Positions 8,485 through 17,660 of a stretch of 64,000 nt of DNA are shown here, piece after piece. Position 1 is the stretch's first letter, and each line of letters begins with the position of its first letter. This DNA is from CAZDAW01 sp964503685 (GTDB lineage Bacteria; Chloroflexota; Anaerolineae; Anaerolineales; Anaerolineaceae). The translations under genes and the position numbers were made by a program. Location: assembly GCA_964503685.1 (NCBI GenBank), contig CAZDAW010000005.1, positions 6,226 through 70,225 of the forward strand. The letters are read 5' to 3'. The notes under the pieces were generated by a model. It was not told the DNA's origin, searched no databases, and saw nothing but the letters and a program-made list of their open reading frames with translations.

Positions 8485-11268
8485 TTATTTTCCGAAAAAC
8501 TTATCCAGTTCGGTTTCCTTGACGTGAATACGAATCACCCGTCGTCCACGTTCTAGCAAAGCTTGCAGGTCTCCCAACGCCTGCGCTTTTTGTAACGCGC
8601 CGAAAGTCAGGCCGAAACCGGGTATATCCAGATCAACTTCCTTATCGGTGGTGAGCTGAATGAACAATCCATTATCCGGCCCTCCCTTATGAAGCTGCCC
8701 GGTCGAATGCAAAAAGCGCGGCCCAAAACCCAGTGTTGTTGCCAGTCCGCAAGCATCACCCAGGTAATCTCGCAACTGCTGCAGCCAGGCTTCCATCTTA
8801 TGGTTACGCGGCATATAGGCCAGGATTGCAAGGTAATCCCCATCACGCTTCTGTTTGAGAAAACCATGGATCAATTCATGAATACTGTTTGCCCTTTCAA
8901 TGCCGGCAAACACCTTCCCAAACACCTGAATACCCTGTTTATCCCACAAGGGTTCCCCCTCTTCCAGCCTGCGCGTTTGCTTATAAATCTCGATCAAACT
9001 GGCTGTACGAGTTTTACTATCCTGCACGTCCGGCTGGTCAAAAGCATTGACCTTCAACACAGCGCAGGCTATCGCAGTAGCCGCCTCCCAACGATAAAAT
9101 TCTCGCCCAAGATCATAAGCGTCCATCAATGTAAAAGTAATCACCGGATGGCCGGCCTCGAGCAGCCGGGCGACTGCTGCCGTGTGTGCGCCGCTGTGTT
9201 TCAGGTAAACAAAAAAGCGGTCGTTTCCATACGCAGACGGGTCTTTCACCTTCTCGCCAACCACAGGCGTAATCCCCTTACCCTGCTTGCCGCTGCTCTC
9301 GGCAATTAACTGTTCCAGCCAGTTGCCGAACGCAGCAACTTCGGGATCAGCAATAAACGTCAATTTATCGCAGCCATCCAGCGCAGCCTGAGCGATCATT
9401 GCGCCGAGTACATAACCCGGATTGCTGGCTGCCGGGAATTGATCGCCGCAATAGCTGGCCATAACCGCAGCATTATTCAACAATCGCTTAATATCTATTC
9501 CCAGCAGCGCTGCCGGAACCAGACCGAACGCCGAAAGCGCTGAATATCTTCCACCAACCTGAGAATCAGCCAAAAAGATGCGCCTGAAACCCTTCTCTTT
9601 TGCCAGCCTTTCCAGTGAAGTGCCGGCGTCGGTAATCGCGATGAAATGATCGCACGCTTTTTCCCCCAGAGTCTTCCGGGCTTTTTCCCAAAAGCAGGCA
9701 AACAATGCGTTGACCTCGCTCGTCCCCCCCGATTTGCTGGAAACGATATATAACGTATTCTTTACCGTCGCCCAATCTGCCGCTTCCCTCACCTGTTCGG
9801 GATCGGTCGAATCGATAATTCTCAGATCCAACCCTTTACTGCTCTGCAGTTGACCAAAAACCGAACAGAAAACCTCAGGCGCCAGTGAAGAGCCCCCCAT
9901 ACCCAGCAATAATGCCTGTGTAAAACCGCTTTGCTGGCAGCCATCCACAAATTCCGATAATTCGCCGAGCATCGCCTGGCTGCTCTCAGGCAACTTGATC
10001 CATCCCAATCGCCGCTCGATTTCCTTCTGACCTTCGGGGTCATCGGTCCATAGGCTGGCGTCGCCAAATACGAATCGCTCCAGTGTGGCTTCCGTTTCCA
10101 TTTTCTCGATCAGAATTGGGAGTTTCTGGATTAAAAAGCCTGCTTGTTTCTTTGCAGCTTCTTTGCGTTGATGGATTGTCGCCAATAACGCGCTATAAGC
10201 ATCAGCGAATGCTTTAACGCCCTCATCCTCCAACTCTTGGGTTACTTGCCGCATGGATATACCCAGCTTTTCCAGCGCGTCCATATTTTGCCGCGCTTCA
10301 TCCAGCCCTTCAACAATGCTCAGCCGGGGCTTTCCATGGTCAATGAAAGCAGCCAGCGTCTGCGGCGGTACGGTATTGACCGAATCGGGTGCAATCAATT
10401 CTTCAACATACATCACATCGCGATAGGCCGGGTTCTTCGTGCTCGTCGAAGCCCATAAAGGACGCTGGATGCGCCCGCCCCTGGCGCGCAGCGCCTGAAA
10501 GCGCTCCGACTTGAATTGTGAATCAAACAAGACATACGCCAGTTTGGTGTTGGCAATGGCTGCCTTGCCAAATAATTTCTCCGTTTCTTTTTTTCTGGCC
10601 GGGTCTTTTTGATTAATCGCCTCGAGCAGGGCATCCACTTTCGTATCCAATCTGGATACAAAAAAAGAGGCCACCGAAGCAATTTTATCAACAGGCAGCC
10701 CCATATCGACGCGCTTTTCGAGTCCTTTCAGATAAGCATCGATCACCTGAGCATAGCGTTCGAGCGAAAAGATCAAAGTCACATTAACATTGATGCCCGC
10801 AGCAATGGTCGCAGTGATCGCTTCCAGCCCTTCCAGAGTAGCCGGAATTTTAATCATCAGGTTAGGCCGGTTCACTTCCATCCACAATAACCTGGCCTCA
10901 TTGATGGTGCTTTGCGTATCGTGGGCAATCAATGGGCTTACTTCAAGACTCACATAGCCATCGCCGCCGTTTGTCTCGTCATAAAGCGGCCTGAATAAAT
11001 CCGCAGCTTTTTGAATATCCTGAACGGCCAACAGATTGAAAATCTGTTTCTCATCCCAGCCCGCCCAGGCCATCGGTTCCAGAGACAAATCGTAATCATT
11101 CGTCTTGCTGATGGCGTTGTGAAATATGCTGGGATTTGAAGTCACTCCCCTGATCTCGCCGCACTGAATCATGGCATACATTTCACCACTCTCCAGCAAG
11201 CGGCGCTGGATATTGTCATACCAGATGGATTGTCTCATCTCATGAAGCTTACTAATGGAATCATTCAT
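8485..11268 (-). CDS. tal-pgi: Bifunctional transaldolase / glucose-6-phosphate isomerase
   Basis: A 927-residue fusion. Residues about 1-360 are a transaldolase with the Schiff-base Lys in MIKIPATLEGL and the N-terminal GVTSNPSIF signature. Residues about 380-927 are a phosphoglucose isomerase with SKSGGTSE, SALSAFG and GKQGKGITPVVGEK segments. It links the non-oxidative pentose phosphate branch (sedoheptulose-7-P + glyceraldehyde-3-P to erythrose-4-P + fructose-6-P) directly to glycolysis. I chose the ATG at 11268 because GAGG lies five bases upstream; a GTG at 11289 in the same frame would overlap the rpiB stop. The fusion is known from several phyla including Chloroflexota. It is third in an operon with tkt and rpiB. 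Confidence 0.93.
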   Translation of the reverse strand: MNDSISKLHEMRQSIWYDNIQRRLLESGEMYAMIQCGEIRGVTSNPSIFHNAISKTNDYDLSLEPMAWAGWDEKQIFNLLAVQDIQKAADLFRPLYDETNGGDGYVSLEVSPLIAHDTQSTINEARLLWMEVNRPNLMIKIPATLEGLEAITATIAAGINVNVTLIFSLERYAQVIDAYLKGLEKRVDMGLPVDKIASVASFFVSRLDTKVDALLEAINQKDPARKKETEKLFGKAAIANTKLAYVLFDSQFKSERFQALRARGGRIQRPLWASTSTKNPAYRDVMYVEELIAPDSVNTVPPQTLAAFIDHGKPRLSIVEGLDEARQNMDALEKLGISMRQVTQELEDEGVKAFADAYSALLATIHQRKEAAKKQAGFLIQKLPILIEKMETEATLERFVFGDASLWTDDPEGQKEIERRLGWIKLPESSQAMLGELSEFVDGCQQSGFTQALLLGMGGSSLAPEVFCSVFGQLQSSKGLDLRIIDSTDPEQVREAADWATVKNTLYIVSSKSGGTSEVNALFACFWEKARKTLGEKACDHFIAITDAGTSLERLAKEKGFRRIFLADSQVGGRYSALSAFGLVPAALLGIDIKRLLNNAAVMASYCGDQFPAASNPGYVLGAMIAQAALDGCDKLTFIADPEVAAFGNWLEQLIAESSGKQGKGITPVVGEKVKDPSAYGNDRFFVYLKHSGAHTAAVARLLEAGHPVITFTLMDAYDLGREFYRWEAATAIACAVLKVNAFDQPDVQDSKTRTASLIEIYKQTRRLEEGEPLWDKQGIQVFGKVFAGIERANSIHELIHGFLKQKRDGDYLAILAYMPRNHKMEAWLQQLRDYLGDACGLATTLGFGPRFLHSTGQLHKGGPDNGLFIQLTTDKEVDLDIPGFGLTFGALQKAQALGDLQALLERGRRVIRIHVKETELDKFFGK

Positions 11269-11288
11269 TTCAACCTCACAGCCAATCA

Positions 11289-11738
11289 CTATCCATTCTG
11301 CTCTAGTTTTTTAATTTTCTCAAAACGCCGCGCATAACGCCCCTCGCCGATAAATTGCGCCGATAAAAAAGCTTTGACCAGTTCTTTTGCTACCTCGACG
11401 CCGATAATCCGCCCGCCCAAACAGAGCATATTCATATTATCATGTTCAACGCCCTGATGCGCAGAATAAGTATCATGGCAAATCGCGGCATACACACCTT
11501 TCATTTTATTCCCGGCAATCGCTGCGCCAATTCCGGACCCGCAGATGACGATTGCTCTTTCGACCTGATTTTGCTGAATGGCGCGCCCGGCCTTTTCAGC
11601 AAAATCAGTATAATCAACGCTTTCCGCGCTGAAAGTCCCCAGATCAACCGGCGCATGTCCGGCCTGGCGCACAGCCTCAATGACTGTTTCCTTCAATGGA
11701 AAACCACCATGATCACACGCAACGGCTACACGCATCAT
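11289..11738 (-). CDS. rpiB: Ribose-5-phosphate isomerase B
   Basis: A 149-residue RpiB/LacA-type isomerase interconverting ribose-5-P and ribulose-5-P. It shows the family's ACDHGGFPLKE opening, the catalytic Cys loop ICGSGIG, and the CHDTYSA and EHDNMN phosphate-binding segments. The start is the double ATG at 11738/11735 with AGGATTGAGGG just upstream, only four bases after the transketolase stop, so translation is probably coupled. The same frame is open further upstream inside tkt, but that extension has no family similarity and is rejected. It ends in TAG, showing that TAG is a normal stop here. Confidence 0.93.
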   Translation of the reverse strand: MMRVAVACDHGGFPLKETVIEAVRQAGHAPVDLGTFSAESVDYTDFAEKAGRAIQQNQVERAIVICGSGIGAAIAGNKMKGVYAAICHDTYSAHQGVEHDNMNMLCLGGRIIGVEVAKELVKAFLSAQFIGEGRYARRFEKIKKLEQNG

Positions 11739-11742
11739 GCCC

Positions 11743-13776
11743 TCAATCCTGTTCTGTTGACTTCTTTTGATTTCCAAGCACCCGACATGCCTGTTCAATA
11801 ATATTCTCGACCGTAAAACCGTATTTTTCGAACAATATTTTTGCCGGGGCCGAAGCGCCGTAACCTTCGATGCTGATGCATGCCCCCTTATCGCCCACCC
11901 AGCGTTCCCAGCCCTGTCCAACTCCCGCTTCCACCGCCAGACGGGCAGTGATCTTTTCCGGCAATACCTGTTCACGATATTGGGCGTCTTGGGCTGCAAA
12001 TAACTCCCAGCTCGGAAAAGACACCAGCCGCACATTGATCCCTTCGGCGGCCAGTTTTGCCCCTGCCGTAATGATCAAACCTACTTCCGAACCGGATGCC
12101 ATTAATATCAAATCGGGGTCCTTTTCGCCCATATCGGCCAAAACATAGGCCCCTTTTTGCAGCCCGCTGGCAGGTGCGTAAATCGAGCGATCAATCGTCG
12201 GGACCGCCTGGCGCGTCAAAGCCAATAAAGTCGGGCCATTGCGTCGTTTGATCGCCGCCCGCCAGGCTTCAGCCGTTTCGTTTGCGTCAGCCGGCCGGAT
12301 GACGACCAGATTGGGTATCGCCCGCAGCGCCGCCAGATGCTCCACGGGTTGGTGCGTCGGGCCATCTTCGCCGAGTCCGATACTGTCGTGCGTAAAAACC
12401 CAGATGCTGGGTAAATGAGATAGCGCTGAAACACGAATGGCTGGCCGCACATAATCCGAAAAAACAAGGAACGTGGCCGAATAGGGAATGACGCCGCCGT
12501 GAAAGTTCATTCCATTGACCAGCGAACCCATGCCATGTTCGCGAACACCAAAATGAATATAACGTCCCCCAGGATTATCCGGTTGAAAAGCGCTGCTCCC
12601 GTCGATCCAGGTATTATTCGAAGGCGTCAAATCAGCCGAGCCGCCCACCAGTTCCGGAAGACAGCCCGCAATTGCGTTGATAACCTTCCCCGAAGCCGCC
12701 CGCGTCGCCATGCCCTTTTCATCAGCCGGGAATACCGGCAACGCTTTCTCCCAGCCCTCGGGCAATTCGCCCTTGATTCGGCGTTGAAATTCTTTCGCCA
12801 GTTCAGGCGCCTTTTTCGCGAACGCTGCAACCTTCTCTTGCCATTCCTTTTCCTGTTCGATACCGCGTTCAATAGTTCTTCTGAAATGAGCCAGCGCTTC
12901 ATCAGGGATATAAAACGCAGGTTCCAGCGGCCAGTTAAGTTTTTTCTTCGCTCCGGCTAATTCATCAGCCCCGGGGGGTTCTCCGTGCGCTTTTGCCGTA
13001 TCCTGTCGGGTGGGTAAACCAAAACCGATATGCGTCCGGCACACGATCAATGACGGACGTGGATCTGCTTTTGCCTTCTGAATGGCGCTGTCAATTGCCT
13101 CAACATCGTTCCCGTCTTCAACGTTCAATACCTGCCACCCATAGGCTTCGAACCGCGCCCCGCGATTCTCGGTAAACGCCAGATCCGTCGAGCCATCGAT
13201 AGAAATACGATTATCGTCATACAGATAGATCAACTTACCCAGGCGCAGGTGTCCCGCTAACGACGCTGCTTCTGAGGCAACGCCCTCCATCAAATCCCCG
13301 TCGGTCACAATCCCATAGACGTAGTGATCAACAACCTCGCAACCTTCCTGATTGAATTCTTTTGCCAGGTGTGCTTCCGCGATTGCCATACCCACCCCGT
13401 TGGCAAATCCCTGCCCCAGCGGGCCGGTGGTTGTTTCAACGCCAGGCGTCATACCGGCTTCAGGATGCCCGGGCGTTTTACTGCCCCATTGCCTGAAGGC
13501 TTGTAAATCATCCATCGAAAGATCATAGCCAGTTAAGTACAACATCGAATATAATAAAGCCGATCCATGTCCACCGGAAAGGATAAAACGATCCCGATCG
13601 AACCATTTTGGATTCTTGGGGTTATGGCGTAAATGTCTCATCCAGATTGTATAGGCCAGGGCGGCTGCACCCATAGGCAAACCGGGATGTCCAGAATTGG
13701 CTTTCTGCACCGTATCGGCTGCTAAAAACCGGATTGTGTTGAGATACATTTGGATTGAATCTTTATTGTTAGACAT
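11743..13776 (-). CDS. tkt: Transketolase
   Basis: A full-length 677-residue thiamine-diphosphate enzyme of the pentose phosphate pathway. N-terminal substrate residues are in KANSGHPGLPMG. The ThDP motif begins at GDGDLMEG-like TDGDLMEGVASEA and ends in the DDNRISIDG segment. The pyrimidine-domain GVREHGMGSLVNGM carries the catalytic Glu, and the C-terminal regulatory domain is present. The start at 13776 has GAGG eight bases upstream. It is the first gene of the minus-strand operon tkt-rpiB-(tal-pgi)-glycerate kinase-reductase and is divergent from a PrsW-type gene across about 105 bases. Confidence 0.95.
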   Translation of the reverse strand: MSNNKDSIQMYLNTIRFLAADTVQKANSGHPGLPMGAAALAYTIWMRHLRHNPKNPKWFDRDRFILSGGHGSALLYSMLYLTGYDLSMDDLQAFRQWGSKTPGHPEAGMTPGVETTTGPLGQGFANGVGMAIAEAHLAKEFNQEGCEVVDHYVYGIVTDGDLMEGVASEAASLAGHLRLGKLIYLYDDNRISIDGSTDLAFTENRGARFEAYGWQVLNVEDGNDVEAIDSAIQKAKADPRPSLIVCRTHIGFGLPTRQDTAKAHGEPPGADELAGAKKKLNWPLEPAFYIPDEALAHFRRTIERGIEQEKEWQEKVAAFAKKAPELAKEFQRRIKGELPEGWEKALPVFPADEKGMATRAASGKVINAIAGCLPELVGGSADLTPSNNTWIDGSSAFQPDNPGGRYIHFGVREHGMGSLVNGMNFHGGVIPYSATFLVFSDYVRPAIRVSALSHLPSIWVFTHDSIGLGEDGPTHQPVEHLAALRAIPNLVVIRPADANETAEAWRAAIKRRNGPTLLALTRQAVPTIDRSIYAPASGLQKGAYVLADMGEKDPDLILMASGSEVGLIITAGAKLAAEGINVRLVSFPSWELFAAQDAQYREQVLPEKITARLAVEAGVGQGWERWVGDKGACISIEGYGASAPAKILFEKYGFTVENIIEQACRVLGNQKKSTEQD

Positions 13777-13881
13777 GGAAAACCTCGCGAAATAATTTGC
13801 TTATTTTACCATTTTTGTTGTATCGCCGCTCAATTATGGCCATACTTCATTGAAAAACACAACAAATTCAAGATTCGGGAA

Positions 13882-14880
13882 ATGGATATTCTATTCGCAC
13901 TGATTGTTTCTATAACACTATGCTATTCCGCCGGAATCATTTATTCTTTGATGATCTACTGGATTGATCGTTATGAAAAAGAGCCCAGGATATTAATCGG
14001 CGTCGTTTTTCTCTGGGGAGCATTTGTAGCTATCTTTGGAGCGCTGATCATCGAGGTGATCTTCGATGTCGGAATCGAGGCTTTTTCCCCATCCGAATTT
14101 GTCAGCGATATCATCGGCGGCTCGATCAGCGCCCCGTTTGCCGAAGAGATCATGAAATCATCTGCCGTTTTGCTGATCTTCCTGCTTTTCAGAAAAGAAT
14201 TCGACTCTATTCTGGATGGATTTGTTTACGCCAGCATCACCGGGCTGGGTTTCGCCGCGACCGAAAACGCACTCTACGTATTAGGAAATTACTCTGAATT
14301 CGGTTGGAGCGGCCTGTTCTGCCTCTTCTTCATCCGGGCTATTCTGTGCGCCTGGGGACACCCGCTCTTTACTTCCCTGACCGGCATCGGACTGGCAATT
14401 TCCCGCAACAACCGTAATCCCGCCCTGAAGATATTCGCCCCGCTGGCGGGATTGAGTTTGGGAATGCTCCTTCACGGACTCGCCAACGGCATGCTCATCG
14501 CCGCGAAGGATATTTCCGCGCTGGCCGGGAAAATCACTATCGAATGGGTCGGGTGGTTTGTCGTGCTGATCATCATGCTGTTTGCCCTGATCAATGAAAA
14601 GCATTCGATGATCCAATACCTCAAAGAAGAAGTGGATAACGGTTTGCTCACGTTGCAGCAATACACTACCGCCTGTTCGCTCTTCAGACAATTCAGCGCC
14701 GGTATAAAATCAGCCAGACGCGGCAGTCTGAAATCAACGCGCCGCTTCTACCAGCTCTGCGGTGAACTGGCGCAGAAAAAAAAGCAACTCGCCCAGTTAG
14801 GCGAGGAAGGCGGTAATACACAGATTATTAACCAGTTGCGCGAAGAACTTACCCTTCTAAATTATCAGGCAATGACCTGA
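13882..14880 (+). CDS. PrsW-family intramembrane metalloprotease
   Basis: 332 residues with about eight membrane helices. It shows PrsW-family signatures: YEKEPR after the second helix, APFAEEIMKS, GLGFAATEN, a WGHPLFT helix and a HGLANGM helix. In this family the Glu pair and His residues form the intramembrane active site, and PrsW of Bacillus cleaves an anti-sigma factor. The substrate here is unknown; no anti-sigma gene is adjacent. After the last helix comes a charged cytoplasmic tail of about 90 residues (about 245-332) with heptad-like KKKQL and REEL segments, which is longer than usual and might recruit a partner. Confidence 0.8.
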   Translation: MDILFALIVSITLCYSAGIIYSLMIYWIDRYEKEPRILIGVVFLWGAFVAIFGALIIEVIFDVGIEAFSPSEFVSDIIGGSISAPFAEEIMKSSAVLLIFLLFRKEFDSILDGFVYASITGLGFAATENALYVLGNYSEFGWSGLFCLFFIRAILCAWGHPLFTSLTGIGLAISRNNRNPALKIFAPLAGLSLGMLLHGLANGMLIAAKDISALAGKITIEWVGWFVVLIIMLFALINEKHSMIQYLKEEVDNGLLTLQQYTTACSLFRQFSAGIKSARRGSLKSTRRFYQLCGELAQKKKQLAQLGEEGGNTQIINQLREELTLLNYQAMT

Positions 14881-14889
14881 CTTTATACA

Positions 14890-15681
14890 TCAGCCTAATA
14901 ATTCACCGGATATCACCGTCACAGCCTGACCGGCAATCACCACCCGGTCGCCGGCAAGGCGCACTTTAATTTCTCCACCCCGGCTGGACGCCTGGAATGC
15001 ATGCATTTCGTTTTTCCCTAATTTATTCGCCCAATACGGCGTCAGGCTGCAATGCGCCGAACCGGTAACCGGGTCTTCATTGATCCCGACTGCCGGAGCG
15101 AAAAAACGCGATACAAAATCATATTCACGCATCGAAGATGTACTGGTCACAATCACCCCTCTTGTTTTTACCTTCGCCAGACGAGTGAAATCAGGCTGCA
15201 TATTGCGGACAAGTTCTTCGCTGGCGACCTCGATAAAATAATCCGTTTTGTCCCACCCAATAAAACTGGGAGCAACGCCCAAAGCTTCGAGTAAATCAGG
15301 CGGCGGGGAAACTCTCTCAACATTTTGCGCCGGGAAATTAAGCTTCACCCACTGACCTTCACGCGTTGAGGTCAAAAGACCGCTGCGAGTATAAAACCGA
15401 ATCATCTCTTGGGGTTCAACTATGCCCGCTTCCCACAGCACGTGAGCGCTTGCCAGGGTGGCATGCCCACACAAATCAACTTCTACTCTGGGCGTGAACC
15501 AGCGTAAGCGATAACCATCTCCTTCAGCAAGCAGGAAGGCAGTTTCTGAAAGATTCATTTCAGCGGCAACCGCCTGCATCCAGTGATCCGGTTGCGCCTC
15601 TGCCAATAAACACACTGCCGCCGGATTCCCGGCGTATGGGAAATGTGTAAATGCATCAGCCTGAAAGAATGGCGTTTTCAT
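14890..15681 (-). CDS. PhzF-family isomerase/epimerase
   Basis: A 263-residue PhzF-like protein with two diaminopimelate-epimerase-like halves. It has the N-terminal DAFTHFPYAGNPAAV, the catalytic-Glu region NLSETAFL, the DLCGHATLASAHVL glycine loop, and the C-terminal EDPVTGSAHCSL motif. Members catalyse proton shifts in small acids; the substrate of this stand-alone copy is unknown. ATG at 15681 is preferred to an in-frame TTG at 15687 because a TAAAAT box ends six bases before it and there is no ribosome site, a leaderless arrangement. The gene converges with the PrsW gene. Confidence 0.82.
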   Translation of the reverse strand: MKTPFFQADAFTHFPYAGNPAAVCLLAEAQPDHWMQAVAAEMNLSETAFLLAEGDGYRLRWFTPRVEVDLCGHATLASAHVLWEAGIVEPQEMIRFYTRSGLLTSTREGQWVKLNFPAQNVERVSPPPDLLEALGVAPSFIGWDKTDYFIEVASEELVRNMQPDFTRLAKVKTRGVIVTSTSSMREYDFVSRFFAPAVGINEDPVTGSAHCSLTPYWANKLGKNEMHAFQASSRGGEIKVRLAGDRVVIAGQAVTVISGELLG

Positions 15682-15687
15682 GAGCAA

Positions 15688-15693
15688 ATTTTA
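15688..15693 (-). promoter_or_regulatory. -10-like box close to the PhzF start
   Basis: TAAAAT on the minus strand ends six bases before the ATG at 15681, with no Shine-Dalgarno sequence between. This fits the leaderless pattern seen at several other genes in the window. The -35 region is not recognisable. Confidence 0.35.
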
Positions 15694-15749
15694 TCATGAA
15701 TCCCATGATTCTGGTTCACGGGCTAAACCAAATATTAACGATATTGCGG

Positions 15750-15755
15750 TATAAT
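15750..15755 (+). promoter_or_regulatory. -10 box (TATAAT) upstream of the DegV gene
   Basis: A perfect TATAAT lies 115 bases before the DegV start, giving a leader of about 105 nt. The leader contains TTCCACG near 15760 and CGTGGAA near 15825, which can pair over a long loop. I could not assign it to a known riboswitch class. Confidence 0.4.
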
Positions 15756-15870
15756 GCAATTCCACGTTGGATAACAATTACGCTATATTACGATAAAAAA
15801 TAGCAAAACAAACGTAGATAACCTTCGTGGAAAGACAAAATTACCCTGACTGCCTTTCTCGGAGGATTAC

Positions 15871-16734
15871 ATGCAAATTGTTACAGACCGTGGCATGGAT
15901 TTGACGCCAGATCAAATGAAAGATCTGTCCATCCATTTTATTCCCCTGACTTTTACCCTGGACGGGAAATCATATCGGAGCGGCGTGGATATCCAACCCG
16001 AAGAGTTTTACCGCCTGCTGGAATCCACCAGCAGCATGCCCACCACCACCCAGCCCTCTCCCGGCGAATTCGCCGAACTGTATCGGAAAATTGCCAAAGA
16101 AGACCCGGAGATTTTATCCATCCACATCTCTTCTGGCTTGAGCGGGACATTCAATACAGCTCGCCTGGGCGCAGAACTGGTTCCCGAAGCCAGAGTTGAT
16201 GTCATTGACACAAAAACTTTATCCGGCGCTGAAGGCTGGCAGGTTCAGGCTGCCGCCCTGGCCGCCAGAGCAGGCTGGAGCAAACCGCGAATTATCGACC
16301 TCCTTCAAAAAATCAGCGACGTCTCTGATACAATCTTTACCCTGAAAACGTTGAAATACCTGATTCACGGGGGAAGGATCAGTCACATCAAGGGATTGCT
16401 GGCTACCATGCTGAACATTAAACCCCTTATTGGCGTCGAAAAAGTTCACGGCGTCTATGTACAAAAAGGCCAGGAATTTACGCTCAACAGCGCCATTGCA
16501 AAAATCAGCGAAACGATTTCGCATCAGTATTTGCCCGGCAGCAATCTTCGTGCACAAATTTTCCACGGAAACAACCCCGCCGGCGCGGCCTTGCTCAAAG
16601 AAAAGATGGATGCGTTGTTCAATTGCGCCTGGCTGCCAACCGGCGTCATTGCCCCGGTTCTCGGAGCACATACCGGCCCCGGGCTGGTTGGCGTCGTTTT
16701 TGCCCTTGCTGCCAATTTTCCTGCCCTTCCGTAA
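15871..16734 (+). CDS. degV: DegV family fatty-acid-binding protein
   Basis: A 287-residue protein of the DegV family, which binds fatty acids and, in Gram-positives, presents them to fatty acid kinase. Visible motifs are TDRGMDLT at the N-terminus, the substrate-binding segment TSSMPTTTQPSPGEF, SIHISSGLSGTFNTA, and GGRISHIKG-type residues in the second domain (HGGRISHIKG). The C-terminus has the family's VLGAHTGPGLVGV. The start has a GGAGGA ribosome site seven bases upstream. No fatty-acid kinase (FakA) gene is adjacent. Confidence 0.9.
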   Translation: MQIVTDRGMDLTPDQMKDLSIHFIPLTFTLDGKSYRSGVDIQPEEFYRLLESTSSMPTTTQPSPGEFAELYRKIAKEDPEILSIHISSGLSGTFNTARLGAELVPEARVDVIDTKTLSGAEGWQVQAAALAARAGWSKPRIIDLLQKISDVSDTIFTLKTLKYLIHGGRISHIKGLLATMLNIKPLIGVEKVHGVYVQKGQEFTLNSAIAKISETISHQYLPGSNLRAQIFHGNNPAGAALLKEKMDALFNCAWLPTGVIAPVLGAHTGPGLVGVVFALAANFPALP

Positions 16735-16767
16735 TGACTGCCAACAGGATATAATAAAACACCTTCA

Positions 16768-16800
16768 CCTGCTGCGAGAATTATGCAGCAGGTCGCTTTT
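16768..16800 (+). terminator. Hairpin terminator after the DegV gene
   Basis: ACCTGCTGC and GCAGCAGGT form a nine-pair stem around an eight-base loop, followed by CGCTTTT. A TATAAT at 16750-16755 just before the hairpin leaves open that the hairpin is instead an attenuator in the leader of the downstream HAD gene. Confidence 0.6.
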
Positions 16801-16839
16801 AAGAACATCGCAATTCGTTAATCATGGAGTGGTGAAAAA

Positions 16840-17517
16840 ATGGATACAATCGCAGTTCTCTGGGATCTGGACGGTGTGCTGGTCGATACCCAGGAACTTC
16901 ATTATCGTTCTTTTGAGGAAAGCCTGATCAAATTCAACCTGCCATTTCCCCGAGAGAACTACGCTGCCTTATTCGGGAAAAACAACGCCGGAGTCATTGC
17001 CTCCGTTCTCGGAAAGACGCCCACTCCAGAACTTGTTGACAAAATCACCGCAGAAAAAGAAAAATGGTTTCTCGCCCACCTGAAGGAATACGCATCTTTA
17101 TTTCCTGGCGTACTCGATTGGCTGTCAGGGTTGAGAACCATGAGCATCAAACAGGCGATTGCCTCATCAGCGCCCTATTTGACAATTGATCCCCTGATTG
17201 ATCAATTTAATATCCGGACTTACTTCGATAAAATCGTTTCCGGTTATTACCTGCCCAGTAAACCAGACCCGGCCGTTTATCTGGAAGCCGCCAGACAGCT
17301 CGAAGTCGATCCAAAACATTGCCTCGTCATTGAAGATGCCATCGTCGGCGTCGAAGGCGCACATGCAGCCGGAATGAAGTGCCTCGGTGTATTGACAACC
17401 AATTCCGCCGAAGATATGAAAAAAGCTGACTGCTTGATAACCCGCCTCGACCAGATGCAGCCAGATGCAATTTTCGATCTGCTTAAACGCGACAATTCCG
17501 AAATCCGCGCCGGTTGA
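16840..17517 (+). CDS. HAD-superfamily phosphatase, beta-phosphoglucomutase-like
   Basis: A 225-residue HAD subfamily IA protein. Motif I is LWDLDGVLVDTQ with the nucleophile and general-acid Asp pair, motif II is ASSAP, motif III the Lys in YYLPSKPDPAVY, and motif IV VIEDAIVGVEGA. The alpha-helical cap of the phosphoglucomutase/phosphatase type lies at about 18-90. It could be a sugar-phosphate phosphatase or a beta-phosphoglucomutase; no maltose or trehalose phosphorylase gene is adjacent to decide. The start has a GGAGTGGTG ribosome site. Confidence 0.82.
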   Translation: MDTIAVLWDLDGVLVDTQELHYRSFEESLIKFNLPFPRENYAALFGKNNAGVIASVLGKTPTPELVDKITAEKEKWFLAHLKEYASLFPGVLDWLSGLRTMSIKQAIASSAPYLTIDPLIDQFNIRTYFDKIVSGYYLPSKPDPAVYLEAARQLEVDPKHCLVIEDAIVGVEGAHAAGMKCLGVLTTNSAEDMKKADCLITRLDQMQPDAIFDLLKRDNSEIRAG

Positions 17518-17565
17518 GTATTTCCAAAACTTGCCCCAATCAATCTATTGCTATTCAGACAGTGC

Positions 17566-17602
17566 TGTGATATGATATCAGTTAAGTGATATTTATTGCA
17601 CA
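17566..17602 (+). promoter_or_regulatory. Imperfect inverted repeat, candidate SorC-family operator
   Basis: The arms at 17566-17580 (TGTGATATGATATCA) and 17587-17602 (TGATATTTATTGCACA) are imperfect mirror images sharing TGTG outer and ATATCA inner ends, with a six-base centre. The element lies about 60 bases before the SorC-type regulator. Members of that family usually control their own operon, so this is a reasonable operator candidate. Confidence 0.4.
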
Positions 17603-17660
17603 GTTTGTAATTAATTTCACATCAAATGAGCACAGATAAATCTTTCGGGAAATAACGTTG

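Noticed and set aside
11739..12035. N-terminal extension of rpiB into the tkt gene
   Set aside because: The extra residues do not resemble RpiB, overlap tkt, and a proper ribosome site precedes the ATG at 11738.
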